A stretch of 34,045 nt of DNA from Prevotella sp. UBA2809 (lineage in GTDB: Bacteria > Bacteroidota > Bacteroidia > Bacteroidales > Bacteroidaceae), in NCBI GenBank assembly GCA_002351725.1, contig DEHD01000015.1, positions 1 through 34,045 of the forward strand, written 5' to 3'. The notes below the pieces were generated by a model that did not search any database, had not been told where the DNA came from, and saw only the letters and a program-made list of their open reading frames with translations. Shown piece by piece: positions 24,465-30,484 of the stretch (the stretch's first letter is position 1; each line of letters begins with the position of its first letter). The position numbers and the translations under genes are program-made.

Positions 24465-24575
24465 ATTATTTGAGTTATTTTAGCGAGAAGAGATTTCGGA
24501 TTCTTTGGCCATTTACTCGAGAATATCCTCCTCACCTCAACTCAAATGATTATACTATTTTACAATTTCACCATA

Positions 24576-25136
24576 TCAATTTTTAACTATTTCCCAGAAT
24601 TTATAGTTCAACCACTCCATCAAATAGCCCTCATTAATTCTCCATTTGCTATTCAACAAAAGGTTCACACTATGTTTTCTGGCAATACGCTCAAACTCGT
24701 GCATAACCTCTGCAATCCATTTGTGGCGTGTCTCGTCTGAATCGTCCGATTGAACAGGCAACATGCGTTGATAGGCATCATAACACTCTCTGGCACATCG
24801 CGCTAAGTTATCTGGAAAATTGTGTTCTACTCCGCCAAACAACATGTCTGCCAAATTTGCCTCTTCAGGATCCTCTATGATCTGGTTTCTGCCCGCTAAC
24901 GCCACATGTTCATCAGCATGCTTCAAACCCTTATAAAGGCGTTTCATATAGTCAAGACACATCTCTGCATCGCTTCTTTCATCGATATGTTCTTCGAGAT
25001 CGGCCAAGAAATCCTGCATGGGCAGATAGTGTTCGTCCATAACTCGCTTCAACTGCTGTCGTCTTACAACCTCCAGCATCATACATGTACTGCGGAGGTT
25101 CATCTCCATTGCTAAAATTGCGTCACTTAAATACAT
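24576..25136 (-). CDS. Hypothetical helical protein
   Basis: No family is recognised for this 186-residue protein. It is acidic and almost wholly helical by composition, with heptad-like stretches (VVRRQQLKRVMDEHYLPMQD, FLADLEEHIDERSDAEMCLD) and four Cys. No export signal or TM is present. It sits in the middle of the minus-strand accessory run, 29 bases after the OB-fold gene. The helical make-up would suit a structural or scaffolding role, but that is a guess. Confidence 0.6.
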   Translation of the reverse strand: MYLSDAILAMEMNLRSTCMMLEVVRRQQLKRVMDEHYLPMQDFLADLEEHIDERSDAEMCLDYMKRLYKGLKHADEHVALAGRNQIIEDPEEANLADMLFGGVEHNFPDNLARCARECYDAYQRMLPVQSDDSDETRHKWIAEVMHEFERIARKHSVNLLLNSKWRINEGYLMEWLNYKFWEIVKN

Positions 25137-25165
25137 AATCTTTAATGTTTAATTATTTCACTTTT

Positions 25166-25447
25166 TCACTTTCTCACTTTTATCATTTCGTTTGCGATCA
25201 CGTCCATAAAGACCTGACCGTTGTGCTCATGAGTTCGGAAACTCAGCACGCATGCCACTAGTTCTCCCTCGCTCCACTCGATGGTAGCCAGACTGCCCAG
25301 CGCTGTCACTACATAGCAGTTCTCGTACTTACCTCCGAGCTCCTGCAGCACCAGTGTGCGCTTGTCAAGCACTCCGTTTTCACTTTTCTCACTCTGCACG
25401 GTAGTCATAGCTCCGCACTTTTTAACTCTCAAAATCATTGTGTTCAT
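25166..25447 (-). CDS. Small OB-fold protein, DUF3127-like (possible ssDNA-binding)
   Basis: The 93-residue protein shows alternating strands (KRTLVLQELGGKYENCYVV, LATIEWSEGELVACVLSFRT, FMDVIANEMIKV). They resemble the DUF3127/single-strand-binding-like OB fold common in Bacteroidetes and their phages. If correct it could bind single-stranded DNA near the primase/helicase encoded downstream. The resemblance rests on strand pattern and a few residues only. No signal or TM is seen. Confidence 0.5.
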   Translation of the reverse strand: MNTMILRVKKCGAMTTVQSEKSENGVLDKRTLVLQELGGKYENCYVVTALGSLATIEWSEGELVACVLSFRTHEHNGQVFMDVIANEMIKVRK

Positions 25448-25461
25448 AATTGTTTTGTAAA

Positions 25462-25653
25462 TTAAAAATTAATATAAATAGAATCAAATTCTGATACTCT
25501 TACGAATTCTTCTCTTATTTCCTCGATACTTTTGCGAGTGATGCGGATTCCCATATCCCACGCTTGTTGTTCTTTAGCTCTCACATCAGCTAAGTATCTC
25601 AGATACTCAATACGTTTAACCCGGCCTTCACGTCTTATACTGTTCTCTGCCAT
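25462..25653 (-). CDS. Small hypothetical protein
   Basis: The 63-residue basic, helical protein (MAENSIRREGRVKRIEYLRY, then ITRKSIEEIREEFVRVSEF) has no recognised family. I chose ATG 25653 rather than the TTG at 25659, because the ATG sits two bases after the upstream gene's TGA. Its close spacing suggests translation coupled to the 117-residue gene upstream. Arg/Lys richness fits nucleic-acid binding but proves nothing. Confidence 0.5.
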   Translation of the reverse strand: MAENSIRREGRVKRIEYLRYLADVRAKEQQAWDMGIRITRKSIEEIREEFVRVSEFDSIYINF

Positions 25654-25655
25654 TG

Positions 25656-26009
25656 TCAAATCAGTCTATTAATCAGTTTACCAAAGCCTTTCGTGGCTAT
25701 GCCCTTTTCGTCGCCAATCCACTTGTAGCACATCTCTAATGCGGTATCAACCGAGTAACAACCAGTGGTGTGCAGCACGTTGGCGCAGATAAAGCTCAGC
25801 ATGTTCTCAACCATTTCCAGCTGTACATCCTCGTTGAATCCCAGCAACATCTCGTTCAGTTTGTCACTCAATTCCGGACTAACCTGTTGGTCAAGCAGAT
25901 CCTTCACATCCAGAGCATACGAGCTGATGTCCTGCATGCAACTCATTTCTCCTTCAACTACTTTAATCGGTGTTGTAAAGTAACCGATAATGTTCATTTT
26001 CTTTTTCAT
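25656..26009 (-). CDS. Hypothetical protein at the head of the replication-module run
   Basis: I do not recognise the 117-residue product. After a short basic start (MKKKMNIIGYFTTPIKVVEG) it becomes helical and acidic (DVKDLLDQQVSPELSDKLNE) and has several Cys. It has a -7 box at 26064-26071 and a palindromic leader (26034-26054), so a new transcript probably begins here. Four further small genes, then the primase/helicase and P5-like genes, follow on the same strand. Confidence 0.55.
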   Translation of the reverse strand: MKKKMNIIGYFTTPIKVVEGEMSCMQDISSYALDVKDLLDQQVSPELSDKLNEMLLGFNEDVQLEMVENMLSFICANVLHTTGCYSVDTALEMCYKWIGDEKGIATKGFGKLINRLI

Positions 26010-26033
26010 TTTTAATTCTTTAAATTTAACTCT

Positions 26034-26054
26034 ATCAGACGACTATCATCTGAT
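26034..26054 (-). promoter_or_regulatory. Palindrome in the 5' leader of the 117-residue gene
   Basis: The minus strand reads ATCAGATGATAGTCGTCTGAT, that is, arms of nine bases (one G-T pair) around a TAG loop. It lies between the -7 box at 26064 and the start codon at 26009. It may be a repressor site or an RNA hairpin. Confidence 0.45.
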
Positions 26055-26063
26055 TTCCGAGGA

Positions 26064-26071
26064 CAAAGGTA
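26064..26071 (-). promoter_or_regulatory. -7 box upstream of the 117-residue gene
   Basis: The minus strand reads TACCTTTG, 54 bases upstream of the start codon. No consensus -33 is seen. Confidence 0.5.
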
Positions 26072-26133
26072 AAGCAACTTTTCGAGCCAGCTTTGACTTA
26101 TAATCACGCTTTCCGCATATCCTTCCGCACCAC

Positions 26134-26616
26134 CTATTTCTTTTCCGCTAATCCTTCCGCAATGGTTCTTTTATTCCTGAAATAAGCGCTCAAAAACTGT
26201 CTGGCCACGTTATTTCTACGAGTAGTTTCGCCTGCACCAGGTTTATCGGAAAAAGTCCATTCAGGATACTTTCCACAGGTAAGCCCCAACATCAGGTATA
26301 TTCGCGACTTACCAGGAATATCGTTCACACCAATTTGATTAAGATAGGCAATAAAGTCAAGCGGTGTGGTATAAAACAGTTTCTTGTCTATCATACCCTG
26401 ATTAACTAGAAGCATTATAAAAGTATAATCTGATGCATAACGGATTACATCATTTTGTTGTAATTCCGCTATTGCCATCGCCACACAGCGATCTCGCGAC
26501 GAGCACGAATCAGTGTCATCGCTTGTTCCAACCACCTTTACCGAAGGGCAAAGGCGCAACATTCCCATAAAAGGCTCGAAAGCCTCGTCGTCAATCTCAA
26601 TCACAATTTGTTTCAT
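26134..26616 (-). CDS. Hypothetical cytoplasmic protein with controlled promoter
   Basis: The 160-residue protein (MKQIVIEIDDEAFEPFMGML) is not recognised. A central DRCVAMAIAELQQNDVIRYA helix and a C-terminal basic segment with RRNNVARQFLSAYFRNKR stand out. I reject the longer frame that starts at 26799. The promoter (26697-26728) lies inside that extension, and its first 61 residues are Cys/Phe-rich and unlike the rest. The leader carries two palindromes. Its place beside iteron-like repeats makes a regulatory or replication-linked role possible but unproven. Confidence 0.55.
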   Translation of the reverse strand: MKQIVIEIDDEAFEPFMGMLRLCPSVKVVGTSDDTDSCSSRDRCVAMAIAELQQNDVIRYASDYTFIMLLVNQGMIDKKLFYTTPLDFIAYLNQIGVNDIPGKSRIYLMLGLTCGKYPEWTFSDKPGAGETTRRNNVARQFLSAYFRNKRTIAEGLAEKK

Positions 26617-26620
26617 TCTT

Positions 26621-26655
26621 GTTTCACTTTTAGCGAAACAGAATGGGCCCATCTG
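26621..26655 (-). promoter_or_regulatory. Two palindromes before the 160-residue gene
   Basis: GTTTCACTTTTAGCGAAAC (26621-26639) forms an 8-bp hairpin. ATGGGCCCAT (26643-26652) is a perfect 10-base palindrome flanked by CAGA and CTG. Both lie in the leader just upstream of the start codon, so they may be operators or an RNA structure that hides the start site. Confidence 0.5.
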
Positions 26656-26696
26656 TCGCAGGTTATTACTTATAGTTAATTTTGCAAATGCGGGTG

Positions 26697-26728
26697 CAAA
26701 AATATAGTATCTGCAGCAATTATGCAAC
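26697..26728 (-). promoter_or_regulatory. Promoter of the 160-residue gene
   Basis: The minus strand has GTTG, a 20-base spacer and TATTTTTG (-7 box, complement of 26697-26704). A leader of about 75 bases follows. Confidence 0.6.
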
Positions 26729-26764
26729 AAAAAAATGCACCATTTCCGCTCGGTGCGAATTTGG

Positions 26765-26800
26765 TGCAGAAAGTTGCAGAAAGTTGCAGAAAGTTGCAAT
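26765..26800. repeat. Three tandem 10-bp repeats (iteron-like)
   Basis: TGCAGAAAGT repeats exactly three times at 26765-26794, followed by a partial TGCAA. The 10-base period places each copy on the same face of the helix. Related TGCA-containing words occur up to the promoter at 26728. The array lies about 40 bases upstream of the -33 box, an activator or repressor position. Confidence 0.65.
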
Positions 26801-26807
26801 TTTCTAT

Positions 26808-27692
26808 TTACAAATCGAGTTCTTTTATCTTCATAAATTCTCTATACGCATTCTTATATAGGGGGTCGTTTTCATATTTATGAGCTTTAGGGTTGGTGCA
26901 TCGGCTATAATTATATTTAGTTAATTCATTGCCGCATTCAAACACCTCTATATAGTCCTTATATCCAGGACGCACAAGTACGCTAGTATCAAGTGCAGCT
27001 TTTAGTACACAAAGCTTTCTTTTTATTCCCATTTGGTTTTGGGTTAATAGGTAAAGCGTCTGTATCACGAGGCTAGCTTTATACATATCCACTAGCGAGC
27101 TGGTGAACAAACGAGTGGCTTGCTGCATTTTCTCGTCGAATTTGCTAAGTGCGCTTTCCTCACTGACAGCCCCATGAGAGGCCTTCAGATGATTATTGAT
27201 AACAGCCGATATATACATAATGCCGTAGTTGTCGTTCTGTCTAACTATGTGCTTATCGGGTACTACAGCCAGACCTTTGAGGCTAAGGATGGCGTTAAAT
27301 CCTCGACACACCATATTAATATAATCCTCCATATTGGCAAAGGCTTTTTCATTTTCCTCGATATAGAAACAGGTGGCATCCTTTCTGCTCACAATAAACA
27401 AGGTCGCAAATTGGCGGTCTTCGCCAGGAAACTTATTCCACACCTGCTGTTCATCCTCCTCCACGAGTCTATTAGCTATTTTCAAGAGTGCGATACCATC
27501 CGCAGGCTTGTTTATGTGAATGTGTGAGTATACATGCTTTAAGTGTTTATCACCAAAAACGATTGTTTGATTATTGATTAGGAAGTCCTCTCTGATCACG
27601 TCGAAGAAGACTTCCTCAGGCGCTAATCCATCCGGATTGGTATACCATATCTCGCTACTTACGAGCCGGTATGGGCAAATGATGTAGTTCAT
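26808..27692 (-). CDS. Hypothetical protein with long structured leader
   Basis: The 294-residue protein (MNYIICPYRLVSSEIWYTNP) is not recognised. It looks cytoplasmic. The first half is mixed alpha/beta with aromatic-rich strands (FATLFIVSRKDATCFYIEEN) and the second is helical (SSLVDMYKASLVIQTLYLLT), ending YREFMKIKELDL. A consensus promoter at 27966-27997 gives a leader of about 265 bases with a long hairpin before the start codon. That implies regulated expression. It is first in the accessory run but is separated from the next gene by its own regulatory region. Confidence 0.6.
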   Translation of the reverse strand: MNYIICPYRLVSSEIWYTNPDGLAPEEVFFDVIREDFLINNQTIVFGDKHLKHVYSHIHINKPADGIALLKIANRLVEEDEQQVWNKFPGEDRQFATLFIVSRKDATCFYIEENEKAFANMEDYINMVCRGFNAILSLKGLAVVPDKHIVRQNDNYGIMYISAVINNHLKASHGAVSEESALSKFDEKMQQATRLFTSSLVDMYKASLVIQTLYLLTQNQMGIKRKLCVLKAALDTSVLVRPGYKDYIEVFECGNELTKYNYSRCTNPKAHKYENDPLYKNAYREFMKIKELDL

Positions 27693-27802
27693 TTGGTTGC
27701 TTCAATTTTTTAAGATGATTGATATTATTGGTAATTAGGTTGGCTGGGCAGTAATGCAAGTTGGATTTTAAAGGAATGCAGAGACATGGCACTATAGCAG
27801 AA

Positions 27803-27922
27803 TACTCTTCGAGGACACCACATCCATTAAAGCAAACCCTACCAAGCCCACGCCTCTGCATATAGCGCGAGCTGGCAGCTTTCGACTTGCTTTAATCTTT
27901 CTTTGTGGTGTTTCGAAGAGTA
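27803..27922 (-). repeat. Long imperfect inverted repeat (two-part stem) in a 5' leader
   Basis: The outer arms (27803-27822 and 27904-27922) match at 17 of 19 paired positions, with one extra base on the left arm. The inner arms ATTAAAGCAA (27826-27835) and TTGCTTTAAT (27887-27896) pair perfectly. The spacer is about 51 bases with a smaller AGCTGGCAGCT palindrome. In RNA this gives a stable, about 120-base hairpin between promoter and start codon. Confidence 0.75.
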
Positions 27923-27965
27923 ACGAAGCTTTCAGCTGTTTCTACTTTCCAATAAAAATCGAGTG

Positions 27966-27997
27966 CAAAGATAATGCATTTCTCTCTTCCGCCCAAA
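27966..27997 (-). promoter_or_regulatory. Consensus promoter for the 294-residue gene
   Basis: On the minus strand TTTG (complement of 27994-27997), a 20-base spacer and TATCTTTG (complement of 27966-27973) form a perfect Bacteroidetes promoter. Confidence 0.75.
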
Positions 27998-28074
27998 CAA
28001 TTAAGCGAAAATCTTATGTTATCATCTTTGCCTCCTTTCTATTTGATGATTAAACAAGTTGACTATCCCCATAG

Positions 28075-28302
28075 CTAACACCTTCTTGGGCCAGCATTTT
28101 TGCCCACTTCCCATTTTTGACGGGTGTGAACCTTCTCTGCTCTACCATAATATATATTACCCTTAACACGATGGCCCTCATGAGGTATTTCATCTAGTTC
28201 GGAAGCAATATCTTCCAATTTTCTTTTGGTGTAATAGTTTATGTTTCCTGTTATCTTGAAGCCGTTAGGCATAACAAATTCTTTGTTTTCTTTATTATTC
28301 AT
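28075..28302 (-). CDS. Small basic hypothetical protein
   Basis: The 75-residue protein (MNNKENKEFVMPNGFKITGN) is basic, with Tyr/Lys-rich strands (INYYTKRKLEDIASELDE, VKGNIYYGRAEKV). I do not recognise it. I chose ATG 28302 because the -7 box (28333-28340) overlaps an in-frame upstream ATG at 28335. It has its own promoter and is separate from the hairpin-led gene downstream. A regulator or mobile-element accessory protein is possible. Confidence 0.55.
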   Translation of the reverse strand: MNNKENKEFVMPNGFKITGNINYYTKRKLEDIASELDEIPHEGHRVKGNIYYGRAEKVHTRQKWEVGKNAGPRRC

Positions 28303-28332
28303 ATTTTGTTTCTTTTTTTTTGCATCGGAGCG

Positions 28333-28363
28333 CAAAGATAGTGCTTTTCTGCGATACTACAAA
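28333..28363 (-). promoter_or_regulatory. Promoter of the 75-residue gene
   Basis: The minus strand has TTTG (complement of 28360-28363), a 19-base spacer and TATCTTTG (complement of 28333-28340), which puts the start codon about 30 bases downstream. Confidence 0.7.
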
Positions 28364-28410
28364 GGCTTTTTTACAAAATTGTGTTGGCCTTACACTTTTA
28401 TCCAAAAACA

Positions 28411-28442
28411 TTTGGCCATATTATAATTTAGTTGTATCTTTG
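28411..28442 (+). promoter_or_regulatory. Consensus plus-strand promoter for a small RNA
   Basis: TTTG (28411-28414), a 20-base spacer and TATCTTTG (28435-28442) match the consensus. No gene lies downstream on this strand; a hairpin follows within 55 bases. Confidence 0.65.
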
Positions 28443-28447
28443 CAGCC

Positions 28448-28534
28448 TTAAGAGATTTTATGGTTGATTGATTTAGTTTTTTAAGTAAATTTTTAGGGAG
28501 AGTCAACAGTGATGTTCGCTCTCCCCTAATTTTA
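28448..28534 (+). ncRNA. Candidate small RNA (about 85 bases)
   Basis: The segment runs from the expected start just after the promoter at 28411-28442 to the end of the hairpin and its T run. Apart from the terminator stem it is AT-rich with little structure. It contains only a three-codon ATG reading frame. The far end lies next to the stop of the AAA+ ATPase gene, which is on the opposite strand. No known family is recognised. Confidence 0.4.
28493..28529. terminator. Hairpin serving the AAA+ gene and the candidate RNA
   Basis: TTAGGGAGAG (28493-28502) pairs with CTCTCCCCTAA (28519-28529) around a 16-base loop and is followed by TTTT on the plus strand. On the minus strand the stem is followed by an A/T run, so it can also end the AAA+ ATPase operon. 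Confidence 0.65.
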
Positions 28535-28553
28535 TATATTATAAGCAAATTTT

Positions 28554-30440
28554 TTAAGTTATAGATATATCTTCCTTCTTTATCTCTACTAATAGTTCTT
28601 TTGAAATCTTTGGCTCTAACGCCAAGCGGTTTGCCTGAGCCTCAACAGTCTTTTCGAAGAGATTCCTCACGTATCTGGCATTGCCAAAGTCCTTGGGCTT
28701 GTTAGCAACCACCTCTTCCAATTTCTTCAGCAAGAATTCCTTCACGTCGTCAGCCAGCTTGTACTCATGCTTATCTGTATTCAAAAGGAATATCTTTAGG
28801 AGTTCCTCTGCTGTATAGTCCTCAAAGTGGATATAGCGGTTGAAACGCGACTGAAGTCCTGGATTTGAGTTGATAAAATCTTCCATCTCCTTTGTATATC
28901 CAGCAACAATCACCACAAGCCTATCCCTATCGTCCTCCATACGTTTGAGCAGAGTTGCTATAGCCTCCGGACCATAATCCCCTTTTGCACCTTGAACTAA
29001 CGAATATGCTTCATCGATAAACAGAACACCATCCAGAGCTTCATCAATCTTTTTATTTGTCTTTACAGCTGTCTGCCCGACATATTCTGCTATCAAACCA
29101 GAACGATCTGTCTCAACAAGATGACCTTTCTTCAATAATCCCATTTCCTTGTAAATGCCTGCAAGAATTCTGGCTACAGTAGTCTTACCCGTTCCTGGAT
29201 TACCAGTAAATACACAGTGAAGTGATAAATTGGGCGATTTCATACCCATCTCATCCCTCTTCAACTTCATCTGAATATAGTTCGAAAGGGTTGTTATTTC
29301 CTTCTTAGTTTCAGAAAGGCCTATCAATTCGTTCAATTCATCAATTGATGATTTTGAGATTTCTGTATTTTGAGCAATCTCTTTTTTAGAAACCTTTTTT
29401 CTTGTTTGCTTCAATGCATCAATATTCTGTTCTGCCTTTTCTATCCATTCTTTCTTTGCCTGCTTTGGCACAGGATTGCCATGGTCATCAGTATAAAGTG
29501 CCTCAAGCAACTCTTGATTCTTCAGAATTTGTTTCAACCAAGTTTTTTCTTTTATGGAAATTTCCCCATCCGATTTCACTATCAATTGATTCATCCTAAA
29601 TAACAGCATTCGTAGATACTCCGTCACCTCATCCTTCCAGATGGCGAATGCTATTATCAGTCTAAAGTCCTCGTGCCCGTCAATTAATGCAGCCTCATTA
29701 TCTACATTATTAAATATTTCCATTCTTTTTCTCACGTTATCCATACAAAACTTACGATAGAAGTCATCCGACATATCCATCTTCAGCTTATAGTACGGGT
29801 AATCTTCACCTGCGTCGTAATCACTAAGCAACCTAGTTATAATATAGAGACAGAGACCATGAGCCGTTGAATGTGTCATTTTGTCGACATACCCCATCTT
29901 GTCAAAACACATCGATACATCCTTTATGAGCATCGACTTAAAGTTAAAGATGTAGCTATCTGGCTCCCCAAACGTATTAGACGCTTTTCTCAGCAACGCA
30001 AGAAAACTTTCATGATGGCATGAATCTGTAATAATTCGAATAATCGACAGTGTAGTTTTCTTCAACTCTTCAAATAATTCTTCACCCACCTTCAGACCAT
30101 CCTCTGTTGAATCAGGTTCTGAAATGGGATAATCCTCAGAAATAATGTCATCTGCGAGTTCATTTGAACGTTTAAGAACCTCCTCAATAAAATTATCCAT
30201 ATCTTTGTCCGATTTAATTTCCTTGTCTGTTATTGTATCAGGAATGACGTTATCTTCAAATTCATCCTTGGCTTTTTCAGAAAGCTTAAAATAAACAAAT
30301 GTTATTAAAATGGCACAAGGAATAGTTATCAAATTAAGACCAGCACCATAATACGATATAGTCGCCTCAGAACAAGAAAACATCAAAATGATGTTTAGAC
30401 TCACCCATGCTCCAATAAAGAAAAGAATTTTCTTAAACAT
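28554..30440 (-). CDS. Membrane-anchored CbxX/CfxQ-type AAA+ ATPase with TerB-like segment
   Basis: The 628-residue protein has two N-terminal TM helices (about 5-22 and 35-52) and an acidic linker. A helical middle part includes a TerB-like motif (MNQLIVKSDGEISIKEKTWL, about 283-302). A single C-terminal AAA+ domain (about 372-625) completes it. The AAA+ domain belongs to the CbxX/CfxQ/SpoVK group: Walker A GNPGTGKT (413-420), pore-loop LIAEYVGQTA, Walker B LFIDEAYS (473-480), and NPGLQSRFNRYI with Arg finger. These ATPases remodel partner proteins. It lies 44 bases after the type IIG gene and is probably cotranscribed. I infer a defence-associated remodeller; the fused architecture is unusual. 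Confidence 0.82.
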   Translation of the reverse strand: MFKKILFFIGAWVSLNIILMFSCSEATISYYGAGLNLITIPCAILITFVYFKLSEKAKDEFEDNVIPDTITDKEIKSDKDMDNFIEEVLKRSNELADDIISEDYPISEPDSTEDGLKVGEELFEELKKTTLSIIRIITDSCHHESFLALLRKASNTFGEPDSYIFNFKSMLIKDVSMCFDKMGYVDKMTHSTAHGLCLYIITRLLSDYDAGEDYPYYKLKMDMSDDFYRKFCMDNVRKRMEIFNNVDNEAALIDGHEDFRLIIAFAIWKDEVTEYLRMLLFRMNQLIVKSDGEISIKEKTWLKQILKNQELLEALYTDDHGNPVPKQAKKEWIEKAEQNIDALKQTRKKVSKKEIAQNTEISKSSIDELNELIGLSETKKEITTLSNYIQMKLKRDEMGMKSPNLSLHCVFTGNPGTGKTTVARILAGIYKEMGLLKKGHLVETDRSGLIAEYVGQTAVKTNKKIDEALDGVLFIDEAYSLVQGAKGDYGPEAIATLLKRMEDDRDRLVVIVAGYTKEMEDFINSNPGLQSRFNRYIHFEDYTAEELLKIFLLNTDKHEYKLADDVKEFLLKKLEEVVANKPKDFGNARYVRNLFEKTVEAQANRLALEPKISKELLVEIKKEDISIT

Positions 30441-30484
30441 ATTATTTCTCTGATAATGAATTTGTTTTAACTAAAACTCTATCG

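Larger units (their letters stand above)
27693..28074. other. Intergenic leader region with strong promoter and long inverted repeat
   Basis: These 382 bases hold no convincing gene. They contain the promoter at 27966-27997 (minus strand) and the inverted repeat at 27803-27922. An open frame of 68 codons (27655-27861, minus) starts inside the hairpin loop and runs into the 294-residue gene. It is Cys-rich but has no support as a protein. The rest is AT-rich. Confidence 0.6.

Noticed and set aside
26617..26799. N-terminal extension of the 160-residue gene
   Set aside because: It contains the promoter and two palindromes, and the extra 61 residues are Cys/Phe-rich and unlike the rest.
26765..26800. 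Possible CRISPR array
   Set aside because: The repeats are only 10 bases with no spacers, and no cas genes are present.
28303..28335. Upstream ATG of the 75-residue gene
   Set aside because: It overlaps the -7 box TATCTTTG, so the transcript would begin after it.
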